Positions 49,993-60,229 of a DNA stretch of 64,000 bases are shown one piece after another. The stretch's first letter is position 1. Each line of letters opens with the position of its first letter. The stretch is from positions 5,332,001 through 5,396,000 of the forward strand of contig JAKULF010000003.1 of the NCBI GenBank assembly GCA_022661535.1, given 5' to 3'. The notes beneath the pieces are model-generated. The model ran no database searches, was not told the DNA's origin, and saw nothing but the letters and a program-made list of their open reading frames with translations. This DNA comes from Eutypa lata (taxonomy: Eukaryota > Ascomycota > Sordariomycetes > Xylariales > Diatrypaceae). Made by a program: the position numbers and the translations under genes.

Positions 49993-50862
49993 GATTTAAT
50001 CCGAATTGCTGGATAGTATTGACTTAATCAGGAGCTTTGACAGAGGGTATGGTATCTTAACAGTCGAGATGCTCACAGATGCCGGGGAATTAATAACTAT
50101 ATAGCTAAAGCCAAGGGAGGCAGCCCTCTATATGCTTGATAGTAGTCCACTCGAAATTCATAGGTCCAAGTGTCGCCAGCTTTATTGGCTCAACTACAAA
50201 GAAGTGCAGATGTAGGCCTCCGGGGAAAGGCGACTATGGATGCCAAGCCCACATATAACTAGGCAGCAGCACCGCCCCCTCCATGCAGGAAACCGCTTGC
50301 TTGCTATCAACTACCGAATATGATCTAGAGAGTGGCTTCTACTTGAACAAAGTCCTAGATGCCAGGATGTGTATCAATGCCATAGGATCGTGGATAGAAT
50401 TGATTCGAGAAGCCCGCATAGGGCTAATGCCTAATATAGTAAGCGTTGGTATGGGGCCGTGTACGGTAGCCGGCCACCGGGGAATCTCTTATCTCTTCCT
50501 ACCGGGGAATACGAGGGGCCTCCCACTCAATTCTACCCATACCCTTCACAATACGCAAAACGTCTTTGTATGGGGAAAGAGGGGCGATGAGTCATATCTT
50601 GCCCACCTAGGACTAGATACGCTGTCTGCTGAGTAGAACAAGTCAAGGAGTATATTCGAGAGGATATGATAGTGCCATAGCAAAGGTCCGTTTCACCGTA
50701 ACGTCTCTAGTATGGTTATTCGAACTGATACTCGGTCTGGGGAAGTCTTGAGGTTATAGGAATTTGAACACATGGATCATGGTGCCTCCAGCAGTCAAGG
50801 ATATATGAATTAAACTTGGTATATAAGGAGCACTTGGATTCCCTGTACAGCTTACCTAACTT
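49993..50862. other. Promoter of the AAA+ gene and gene-poor stretch
   Basis: A 117-codon ATG frame at 50283-50636 (plus) is open but shows no domain, helix pattern or introns, so I leave it uncalled. The remainder is unremarkable. Confidence 0.4.
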
Positions 50863-51003
50863 GATAGCTATTGACGGTTTAATGTTTGTCCTTGTTTGGG
50901 AGAAAAACACTGAAGAAATCAATAGCCACGGAGGTACTCTACTAGCTACTAGTGATTAAAGCTGTTTCTAATGTTAGATTAAATACATGAGCTACTTGGC
51001 CAT
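50863..51003 (+). repeat. Dispersed 140-bp repeat, copy 2
   Basis: Second copy of the repeat at 33434-33573, same orientation, with both transition and transversion differences and a shared core around CTAGCTACTAGTGATTAAAG. It lies at the edge of the decayed-gene region. Confidence 0.75.
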
Positions 51004-51326
51004 GATCTTTTTAAATATATTTATCGTTTTAAAATATTACCTTGCATATTAAGTTAGTTAATTACAATTATACTATTAACCATACTAATAACGCCAATAG
51101 ATGCTATGTGTTACGCAGAGATAGTGGTATTGAATATTTACTTAAATAGACGTATTCGGCTTTTACGAGACGCTCCCAATTGGGTCTGCAGCCTCGTATG
51201 CCATGCCTGGGTGGGTCTGCAACCTTAGTTATATAAGATGCTCCCAAGTCATTTGTCCTAAGCCCAGCCCTCAAATCTCATCCGTGTCTGGATTCTTGAA
51301 CCGGTTGGGGGGGGATGCCTAAAAAG
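51004..51326. other. Short intergenic stretch, no gene seen
   Basis: AT-rich near 51005-51130 and ordinary after that. The phrase GGGTCTGCA(A/G)CCT occurs twice (51181 and 51212). It is the 3' flank of the zinc-knuckle locus. Confidence 0.4.
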
Positions 51327-51340
51327 TCAAAGTCGAGACG

Positions 51341-51412
51341 GGCCAGAACTTCTCTGGCCGCCGGTAGGGAGGGACAGGCCAGAATATATCTGGCCGCCGG
51401 TAGGAATAGGTG
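51341..51412. repeat. Two-copy 33-36-bp tandem repeat in the zinc-knuckle gene
   Basis: GGCCAGAACTTCTCTGGCCG and GGCCAGAATATATCTGGCCG each precede CCGGTAGG. Each unit is also an internal palindrome (GGCCAGA/TCTGGCC). The repeat encodes the duplicated Pro-Thr-Gly-Gly-Gln near the C-terminus. Confidence 0.7.
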
Positions 51413-52440
51413 CGGCGACTAGGTCCTTTGGCCTGAAATTTAACGAAGGCGGAGGTCCCCTATTGTAGCCTATAAGGTCTAGATCTTGGGGAAGACTCTG
51501 TGCTTCGATATGGGGCTCACGGTGAGTACTGTAGTCGATTTTTGGGAACTTATAGGTGAAACCCAGCCGTTTACAGGTCTTTACCTGCTGAGCGTTCATT
51601 TCCATTGCTGTATCACGACTCAAGACGGGAAGCATATGCCGCCCAGGTTGGGCTATTATGTCTTCACAGCCAACCTGAGTCGCTATGGGAGGCAATCCCT
51701 GTCGAGGGTAGTAGAGGAAGAAGTCCCGGTCATCGACATTCGGATCGCCAAACGCGCAATGCTCAAACAAGTGAGATTTGCCACCGCACCTCGGACACAT
51801 ATGAATTCGACCGCGCTGTAGAGGCCCACGGCAAAAGCGCGGGTCGTGTCGTTGGTCGCAGTTATAACATATCATGTCATTCCGGTTGGCTGGGAGCTCA
51901 CCTACACCGGCGTGGGGGTGAGGTGACAACCAGACTCCGGTTCTGGTTACTTGGGGAGCAGTAGGTGGTGTTATTGGAGTTCTAGGTGGTGGTAGAGCAC
52001 CTGCGTGTTCACCCTGAGTTCTTTCAGGGGAGTACTCCTGGTGGCCCCGGCGTCATACATCCCGAGTTCTTTCGGGAGTGTGCCGGCGGGAGGTGGTAGA
52101 GTGTTCCCTATGGCGAGGTGGAGATCGTGAGTCGCGGCGAGGACTTCCTGTACGATCATACCTGTATTCACGCGTGACGACTACATTCGAAATTAGTTAT
52201 GTCCTTTCTTAGATAACCTTGTAATGATTTGGGAGCGCTGAATCATGCTCGAAGAGGGATAACACCTGCAAAACAAATGCGTCCCTGAAATCCACCGGAT
52301 GGATGGTAGAAATAAAACTATGGGAGTTGCTTACTGGTCTCCCGAATGACGGGTGGGCTCCGGCCTCTGCCACCATTTGGCTCTACAGAGCCGGAACTGG
52401 ACGGAAGATTAATATTAGTTAATTATTCTAAAGCGAGCTT

Positions 52441-52587
52441 ATGCATATCACTTACCGATAGTTACGTCTAGAATCGCGCATGTCCGGGTGCCTGTAACTA
52501 TCCGGGTCTACAGGGCCAGGTCTAGATGGAATATTAGTTCATTCTGGTAAAACGAGCTTTCACATATCACTTACCGGTAGCTGTTTA
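52441..52587. repeat. Tandemly duplicated exon-intron unit (period about 119 bp)
   Basis: ATATCACTTACCGATAG at 52445 and ATATCACTTACCGGTAG at 52564 mark two copies of the same splice donor with similar flanking intron (CGAGCTT upstream on the plus strand). Read on the minus strand they are successive introns with donor GTAAGTGATATG. This suggests exon duplication inside the zinc-knuckle gene. Confidence 0.6.
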
Positions 52588-52891
52588 CGGCATCGCGGTC
52601 TCCTACACATTGAACTGCCTCATGTCAATATGTAGGAACCAGCGGACACCCCCACTGAGCTATGCATGACAAGAGGTATGCTTAAATACATAGGTACGTA
52701 TCAAGGTGGACAGTTATCCATGATGCCCAAATACATACCTATCATAAGTGTGTACATAACCTCCAATTTGATTTCGAATCTTCTTAATGCCCCTCTGAAC
52801 AGTCTTTCCGCATTTGCTACTCTTCTTCGCACGTAGATATACTGTATATTTGTCAACTCTCTCGACTTCGTGTACGTTATCATGACATCCG

Positions 52892-53962
52892 CCCAACTTT
52901 CCGTTAGACCAATGTCGTAGAATAATTCACTCAAGGGCAATTTTACAAATACTGCCTTTGTGCATCGCGCTGGGAGTGATGGTTGATTTCCCGGAGGGCC
53001 CCGACTACGAGCCTACCGACTGTGTCCCCGTAGTGACATCCATGATGAGGAAATTTCTTAGGATCTTAGATGGGGGTACCCTATACGATTTAGGGGTGTT
53101 CTTAGAAGACATAGCATCTGAGGCGAGCAGCTACATGAGCTGTATGAAGCACGGCAGTGGCGTAGAATAGATAGAGGCCAATGTCTTTTTACACAGTGCA
53201 CCTAAGGTGCTTCATAAAGCCGTGGTACTAAACACGGTCGGTATGCAGACCAGGCTGGATCCGAGTGATCTACGATATATAGCAGCAGATATATATTACG
53301 ATGATGGTTCAGGAACTTATGTTGCTCTTATGGCGGTGGAGGGTGGAGACAGGCGATGGCTTACGGAAGCAGAACTCGGAATGCTAATCTCCCTTCTCGA
53401 GAAGTACCTCCATGCCGAAAGGTCCGGGGTGAATATCCTCAACGGCAGCTTACCGTACAACAGGGGAACGAAGCGGTTGGAGCGGTTTGCAAAGGAGATC
53501 GATATGATGTATGGCTTTTCGCATTATCCACGAACGGCATTTATACAAAGGGGATTTACCAGAAAGAAGACTGAGTCGTTAATGTGTGGAGAGTTAGGGG
53601 TCATTTTACCAGTCTTAAAAAGGCTTGATGTATTGTCAGGAATATCTAGGTCAGAAATCTAGCTATATGGGTGCCATCCGGCTTCAAACGCGGGAATGGT
53701 GACATCTGACATTGCATTCCACCGAATTCCTCCGTTTGACCTGGTGGCTCTCAGCCACTACATTGCTATCCCACCAAATATCCCACAGGATGTAAAGAAA
53801 CTGGCCAAAAAACGACGTGTTGATAGCATATTCAGGCTGTTACGTCGGCTGCACCCGAAAGGCAATGCAAGTTCGCTACGAGAGCCACAAGCCCCATACA
53901 GGATAGCGCAGGGACAAAGGCAACCAGACCTGGTGACTCGTGTTGAGCTGCATGGTGCATAG
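52892..53962 (+). pseudogene. Long single reading frame interrupted by two TAG codons, function unknown
   Basis: Three open stretches, 52892-53167, 53171-53659 and 53663-53959, lie in the same frame, separated only by TAG codons at 53168 and 53660. They total about 355 codons. The sequence is protein-like: IAADIYYDDGSGTYVALMAV, WLTEAELGMLISLLEKYL, KRLERFAKEIDMMYGFSHYP and NIPQDVKKLAKKRRVDSIFR. Both stops could come from CAG by a single C-to-T change at CpA, the preferred RIP context. I see no intron that would remove either stop and no family I recognise. The nearest ATG is 52979. Most likely a recently disabled gene of unknown function. Confidence 0.5.
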
Positions 53963-55079
53963 TGGGTAGCAATTCTTCTATCTTATTGCTTCCTGCTTGG
54001 AAAGGGCGAGTTGAAGATACCCGTCTTTAATCGTTGTTAAGTATCCTTTTGAGGGTTGGTTAAGCCTCGATATCTTAATGAACCTAACGCCGAAAGTGAT
54101 CGTAGTTTCGTATTTCAGAACGTAAAGCGATGGCCGGCTTTTAATGTCCGAAGTTTTAAGGATCATCTTAACGAGTTTTCTCGTCGAATTAAGGAGCTAT
54201 AACATTTAGATGCCCAGCTTTAACTTTGACGATAAAGAGCAGTCGTGAAAAAAGGACGCGGCTGCTGCGATATACTTTAAACCCTGGTTAATCGATTAGA
54301 TGGAAAATCTTTAGCTATAAATAATGACAAGATTAGGACTTTGGGATATCTCGACAACCTTAACGTCTTGGAAATGAATATATACATCTAAGATCTTATC
54401 GAACGTCTGGAAAAGGACGTCGAACGGGGCCTTACTGAGGCCAAGAGGATAATGGCCGATATCAGGTCAGGCCAGCAAGTTGGCAAAGAATCTTTCAACA
54501 ATGGAGGCAAAAGCGAAATGAATCCTAGACCATCGTGACCCTGGTCCAGAGCATCTTGACACAGCTAACTCTCTGCGCGAGGGTGAAGAACCTGCCGCGG
54601 ACAGAGGAAGACTGGGAGGATGAGTAAGCCTGTAACAAACATGTTGCCAAGGGGCCATTAAACTAGAGAGATATACGGCAGAAGTAGCCGTTGCAGTACA
54701 CGGAAGCATCTGTAGATACATATAGAGTGAAGATCCTAAAGCCGGAGCAGCGTATGGCAGGAGTAGCCGTCCGTCCAACCCAAGTGACGTTGAAACAAGG
54801 TTAGTGGACGTCACGCCTGACTCATCCGATCGGCAAGACATCCGAACCCGAGCAGGAGGCTCAGTGCGTCGTGTGACCGACATCATTTTTAGGCTCTGTT
54901 CGGACTTACTTTGTTGCAAGTGGTTACATACCTAAGGTAGTGGGACCTCGCACTGCATAGGAAAAATATTCATAGAGTTTTGGCTGGTTACTATAGGCCA
55001 AACTAACAACCCACCAAGTATTACAGTTTCTTGAGTGGGGGAGCAGCCCTTGTCAGCTGTGATATCCTAACTGCGACTT
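53963..55079 (+). pseudogene. Decayed coding remnants
   Basis: Around 54230-54620 the plus strand reads as fragments of a coiled, charged protein: KKDAAAAIYFKPWLID, then DLIERLEKDVERGLTEAKRI and MADIRSGQQVGKESF, broken by TGA, TAG and TAA codons and by apparent frame changes (a further piece is RVKNLPRTEEDWEDE in another frame). No intact gene is recoverable. A 150-codon frame on the opposite strand (54467-54919) appears to be its shadow. The rest of the interval is featureless. Confidence 0.3.
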
Positions 55080-55497
55080 CTACACGTAAATACAGATGCA
55101 TAATATATTAATCAGGTGTGAACTGTATGCGGGAGTGTGTATAGTTAAACCTCGATTAAGCTTGTGTATGATGTCGGGTCGGTTGGTAGTCGCTTTTGCC
55201 AGCAAACCCACATCACTTCCTGTTAGCGACCGCCTCAATTTCACCACCTCAGTAGTCGACCATTTCATACCATAGACACATATAGAATCGTTGTAGATAT
55301 TTTCATCAGTCACACCTGCGAGTCTTCTGGGTAGGGATCGTCTTGAGAGTTGATACGGATTTATGACCATTGAGAGCAGTAGTGATATTCTTCGTTCGGC
55401 TGCAGTGAGTGTGGGAATGCGTATATGGAGATCTGCTAACACACTATCGATTCTCTCTGCTCGCTCAGGCGAAGGGTTTTTTTCTTCGGAGGCATGG
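55080..55497 (-). CDS. Possible hypothetical protein fragment
   Basis: A frame on the minus strand from about 55446 to 55080 encodes about 120 residues with ordinary amino-acid composition (KWSTTEVVKLRRSLTGSDVG, LAKATTNRPDIIHKLNRG). It is preceded in an offset frame by MPPKKKTLRLSEQRE starting at 55497, which could be joined only through an unseen splice or a frameshift. I do not recognise a domain. It may be another remnant of the decayed region. Confidence 0.25.
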
Positions 55498-55702
55498 CAG
55501 AATGCGTGAAAGCTGGTTGATGGAAATATTTACCGACCTTGATCCCAAAGTATTGAAAAGTTAAAGATTTCCGATCTTGAAGCTGAATCCTTGTGAGATC
55601 GTAGGCTAATGATTGAAGGAGTGAGGTTAAAGAAAGTTGGTAGTGAACCGGTGCAGTAAGCCCGGGTGAGCTCACCGATGAAGGATGATACGCATAAGCC
55701 AA

Positions 55703-56549
55703 TGTATTGATGTCTGTATGGTACGGAAAAGCATGTATGAAGGAGGAAGAAATCTAAATACAGAAGAGACAGGTCTTCATCTTATAGATGTCAGAAAGCC
55801 GAAGGCTTTCCACGTGACAGCCCTAAAGTTGCATGACAGCTCTGACAACATACTACTAACCCCTAAATCAGTAGAAAGAGAGAGCTGTAGAAAGTTGGGT
55901 TGTGGGAAAATTTGGGAGGTACTACTGGCATAGAAACAAACCTACCTAGTCCTATGTAACTTTCTTTGAAGCTCCCATCTTCTTCCCCATTACGGAACTA
56001 CTTAACAATACCACTAAGTATTTAGTGCCACATCACTATTTTGTTTGGCTACTCCGATATTACATACTATACGTCTCATTAGAGCTAGAAGTATCGCCCT
56101 TACGCCAAAGAAACATAAAAGCCAACCATTATGGATGACAAATTCGGATATGATCACGAAATACATGTGAAGGTATACCTAGCCATGCTATCACCTCGCA
56201 TAGTCCTATAATGGCGAACATAACTAACTAGAATAGGGCATGGAACTATGCACGAGCAGAAGGTGGAGGAAGCGCTTGACGCCTTGTTCATCGTGGAGGA
56301 CCGACCCCAGGAGCCCTCCTCCAACTCGCGCCTGTGAAGTTCAACATCAGCCGCTGCAAACCGTCTCCTCGCGTTCCTTACTCGGATTTAAATCGCCTTG
56401 GGTTCCGTGGTTAGTTGACAAAGCGTAACGTCCGAGGACAAGGACTTGTACGGGCAGCGGTGGAAAGAACGGTTACGTATAGAAGGCTTCTAGTTCAGCG
56501 CGGCGGAACGGTCAAAACTTAACAAAAATGACGTTATCAACCTGTATAG
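55703..56549. other. No gene recognised
   Basis: Short frames only. A coherent piece, MHEQKVEEALDALFIVEDRP (plus strand, near 56252-56335), ends at a stop after about 29 codons and may be a further gene remnant. No repeats or RNA genes were seen. Confidence 0.35.
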
Positions 56550-56639
56550 CTTTTAATGCTTTCTGTCATTATTTTGTTCCGAAACAAATATTTCGACGTT
56601 TCTTAATTCAACATATATATATATATATATTAATAAATA

Positions 56640-56850
56640 AAGCCTTACTAACCATACAAGCAATTTAAACCATTTAATGACATCCTTTTCCAGCTCCTCG
56701 GGAATAGCCCAGCCCCAAGAGGCTTCATCAGAAGTGGGATCATATGCGATCTTAGAAGGGACCCTCAATGACCCCTTGCCAAGAGTTCGATGGCCATCTC
56801 GACACATGTTGGACACCACTAGGATTGAGAGGCTGTGAACCATCCTACAT
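56640..56850 (-). pseudogene. Fragment of an Hsp70-like (actin-fold ATPase) protein, frameshifted
   Basis: On the minus strand one frame reads NPSGVQHVSRWPSNSWQG. After a shift, the adjacent frame reads RVPSKIAYDPTSDEASWGWA and IPEELEKDVIKWFKLL. This order (W-P, then VPSKIAY, then W-G-W/Y and W-F-K-L-L) is the pattern seen near the N-terminus of fungal Hsp70-family-like proteins. The preceding DFGTT phosphate-binding segment and the rest of the protein are missing within reach. Probably a dead fragment. An extra short intron cannot be excluded. Confidence 0.45.
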
Positions 56851-57754
56851 CCGTAGTTCCGGTACTATGGTCTTGTGGTGCTTAAGTTCGTTTCAGCTTT
56901 GGCTCGGACGGTTGATAATGTAGGGCAACTAACCAAATGGCATAGGCAACTTAGTTCTGCAATTGGACAAGAACCCAGTTGGACATTTATCATGTATTGA
57001 AAGCAGGAGGCGTACACAATTGTTCAAGCGGGCAGTAAGGAGAGTAGGGCAAGCTCATAGAGCTGTTAGTGGACAGTTTCACGATGTGAGGTTAAAACGC
57101 CCCGAAGACAACCAATCTGAACTCCGTTCTATTTGACAGGCGATATCAACGCTTAGTAGCTTTAATTACACACAAGCTATGGATCTGTTTAGGGGAATAC
57201 AAAATGTTCGAAAGTTTCTCTTGCCAACCACCCATCATCTATGACATAGACGTGAACCATGGTAAACCAGGATCTGGATGGCCGGCCTTCTAACGATCGT
57301 GTAAAAATATCCCGAAGGACATTAGTCTCATCTACCAACGTTCCGTTCAGAGCTGGTCCTGGGATGGAATCCAGTCCTGGCTACCCGAGGGTAGCACCGT
57401 TGGGGGTGTTTTGTTTTGTTTGCCTGTCTGTCGAGGTTGCAAGATACCATGCAGAGACCATCAGGCAGAACGTATCATGGGTGGGTATTAAAGAGTACAA
57501 AGATCACCATCAAAACATACCTATGTGTAACACTGTGGAAAGTAGCAATACCTCGAATTCTTTCCTTTACCTAAACCTGATTGTATGGAGCCCTGAAGCT
57601 AGCCCCGATTCTACCTCCGAGACGCCGTAAGGTATACACAGTCCTGTTTCCTGTCTTACAAAAGTCATAACTCATGGGAAAGACACCTGTAAGTGGTCGT
57701 AAAAAGTCTAACGCTAATCGTAACATTCTGCCTTCTGCTAGCCTCGCCCTCTCT
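56851..57754. other. Intergenic region, 3' flank of the Prs5-like gene
   Basis: A 123-codon frame at 57259-57630 has no recognisable feature. Nothing else is supported. Confidence 0.4.
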
Positions 57755-59497
57755 CTATTCGGAAAAGTGCTGGAATAACGGTGAGATGGACTCGCCATAG
57801 TGGTTCCTCCGAATGGCTTCGGATAGCAGGTAGGACAAGTCCAGCACAACCAGCTTACTGGTGGCCCTGATCTTCTTCTCGGGTATGGGGAAGCTATTGG
57901 TTACGATGATTTGGTCAATACATTCGCAGGCCTGGAGCTGTTCGAGACAATCGGCCCCGAAGACTCCATGGGTAGCCATGCAATAGACCGTCTTGGCCCT
58001 GCCTCGCTTGACGACCGTCTCGGCTGCGGCAATCCACGACCCGGCTTTGTCGATCATGTCATCGACGATCAACACAGGACGGTCCATAACATTGCCCACC
58101 AACGTGATCATGTGCTCGATCTTGGGGTCTTTAAACTTATCTTCCTCTTCGTCTGACGACGCCCCAGCATCACCAGATCCGCCCAGGGGGTTTTGTTCCG
58201 GTGCAAAGAATGACGAGGCATGGGACATGGTCATGGGATCCTCTTCGCCAGTTTGAGATTGACTCCCATCTGCACCGCCATCGGATTGGGCCGGCGAAGG
58301 GAAATCATCGGCGACTACGTGGCCTTGGACCAGCCTTCCGTGTGTGACCTCTTGTGCGCGCTGGTCATTATACTCTAGAGCATCTAGTCGCTCCTCCTCG
58401 TCGGGTATTTCTTCAAGTGGGGATGCTTGAGACGAGTTGTGAAATGCCCGCGTGTAGGGAGAACGCGTTGGATTGTTAGTCCGCAGCGGTGGGGCACTGG
58501 CACGTCTTGGAGAGCCTTGAGAATCTGCGATAACTCGGGAAGATCTATTCGAACCCGCCGCGTCCTGTGAGGGTACCGATTCTTGGTCTTCTGATATAGT
58601 AGAGTTCCGACTCATGAAAGCTTGGGGATGATCCCATCCATCGAGGTGGTTCATGATCATGCTAGCTGTCATGTTCTTTGCACGCTTACGGTCGGTGGTA
58701 ACCATACCGAAGTTGAGCTTGAGAGCATCAGCTAGCGAGGTAACTCTCTTTGTTCCGCCAGCATTCTTAGAAACCACGACAGCATCCTTCCAGTTAGGAA
58801 CGTTTAGACGGATCCATCGGGCAATAAGAGGCTCGGCATGGAGATTATCGACTGGACACTTGAAGAATCCCTGCATTTGCGAAGCATGCAGGTCAACGGT
58901 AATGACATGCTTGACACCTGCGACGTGAAGTAAATTGGCCAGCATTCGGGCGGTTATGGCACCTCGGTGAGACTTCTTCTTTGACTGACGACTATAGGGA
59001 AAATACGGGAGAACGGCTAGAGGTCAAGAGGAAGGGTGATTAGCTAGCTGCCACTGGAGTTTCCGTAGAATTTGACTCAACAAGTTCCTTACCAGTAATC
59101 TTATTGGCAGAGCCACCCTTGCAAGCGGAAATCATAATGAGTAGCTCCATAATGGTATCGTTGATGGTTGGACTGCCTGATTGCACGACGAAAACATCCT
59201 TATCTCGGACACTGGTTAAGATGCGGACACTTGTTTCGCCCTGTAATAGTTAGTAATTCGTTCCTCCATTATTTCTATTCCCGATTCTTTGCTGGAATAT
59301 GCTATGAAAGCACTTCCATGAAAGCGAATGGCTTCATGACGGTGTCAATTGGCACACAGAGGTGAGCTATGGCAGAACATACATACATTGGAGAATTGAG
59401 AGAGGTCGGCCTCTGCCGGGGTCATGCCCAGGTTAGAGCAGATCTTACTCGTTAGACCTGGGCATGATGAACCCGAGAATACCAGCGTACCTCTCAT
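57755..59497 (-). CDS. PRS5: Ribose-phosphate pyrophosphokinase, Prs5-like with large insertion
   Basis: Exons 59497-59387, 59240-59093 and 59016-57755 give 506 residues (yeast Prs5 is about 496). The enzyme makes PRPP from ribose 5-phosphate and ATP for nucleotide, His and Trp synthesis. The N-terminus [20 protein letters not shown] and FSNGETSVRI is typical. [16 protein letters not shown] (about 123-138) carries the metal-binding His, [12 protein letters not shown] is conserved, and the PRPP loop is [14 protein letters not shown] (about 401-414). Between about residues 200 and 385 lies a Ser/Glu/Asp-rich insertion, comparable to the non-homologous region of yeast Prs5 and Prs1 that links PRPP synthesis to cell-wall integrity signalling. 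The classical flexible-loop residues are altered, as usual in these subunits, so it may act in a hetero-oligomer. It is divergent from the Asteroid-like gene. Confidence 0.93.
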
Positions 59498-60229
59498 GTC
59501 TGGCTGGATTCTTTTGGAGGGGAGACTTCAGATTCGGATTGATGCGCAGAAAAGAATTATTTCTTTATTTTCAATTGAAATCTGGAAAAAGTTTAGGACC
59601 GAGTTATATGAGTGGGGAAGAAAGCAACGAGGTACTGCCAGCCCTGTCGCGTGTCTGTGTGTATCTGATTACTGGTCCGTCCGTATCTTAGCTTAGGAAC
59701 GCCGTTCAATTCCCCCTATGATTGGCTGAAAAGGTTCTATCGTTCGCTATCGTTGGTCTCGCTCCGCTAGTTATGGGATTGTGGATGGCCGGGCCTTTCC
59801 GTAGTCGGTATGGAGAATTGAAGGGTTGTGTTGATTACCTAATATTCTTGGCACATCGTGATTGGGCATTGAGTTGCAAAACTCGCATTCGTAGTAGTAT
59901 CAAAACCCCTGAACCTCCAATGGGACGACCTCGAATGACATCGAGTGAAACCACTGAGAGCGTTTACGATAGGACAGACAACAGGGTATCATTCCTACCT
60001 GTTGAATGGGACAAGCATAGCAGTGACTTTCAGGTACATTGCCGTTCTCGACCAGAAACAACGCTACTTACTATCTCTGTCACACTTGAGACATCTACTT
60101 AAAAACACTTCATATTTTGCTAAGACTTCTTCTCCAACAAGTATAATATAGGTGGATACATACAAGCCCATTCCCGACCTTCCCAATAAACATCAACGAC
60201 ATCCAGTGTACCTAGGCAGCTAGGAAGGT
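59498..60229. promoter_or_regulatory. Divergent promoter region, Prs5-like and Asteroid-like genes
   Basis: 732 bp separate the two start codons. The 126-codon frame at 59722-60102 lacks an early ATG and any domain, so I read this as a shared promoter. No specific site is supported beyond CTAGGCAGCTAGG just before the plus-strand ATG. Confidence 0.5.

Larger units (their letters stand above)
51327..52587 (-). pseudogene. Zinc-knuckle protein gene, Arg/Ser-rich, with in-frame TGA
   Basis: Inferred exons (upstream first): ending 52575, then 52521-52456, 52396-52335 and 52180-51327, each joined in frame by GTAAGT/GTAAGC donors and CTAG/CCAG/GTAG acceptors. The protein has an Arg/Ser-rich linker (RTGSPRRDSRSPPRHREH), a Pro-rich part, and a Cys/His module CYNCDQRHDPRFC...CPRCGGKSHLFEHC like paired zinc knuckles, suggesting nucleic-acid binding. 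One in-frame TGA at 52057-52055 interrupts otherwise coherent sequence (TPERTRDV, stop, RRGHQEYSPERT). No start codon is found: the upstream frame hits a stop before any ATG. The last exon carries a 36-bp tandem repeat giving PTGGQ twice. Two introns and their donor exons look duplicated. Either a decayed gene or one with an unrecognised extra intron. Confidence 0.55.

Noticed and set aside
59722..60102. 126-codon frame between the Prs5-like and Asteroid-like genes
   Set aside because: It starts at TTG with the first ATG well inside, has no recognisable domain, and sits in a divergent promoter.
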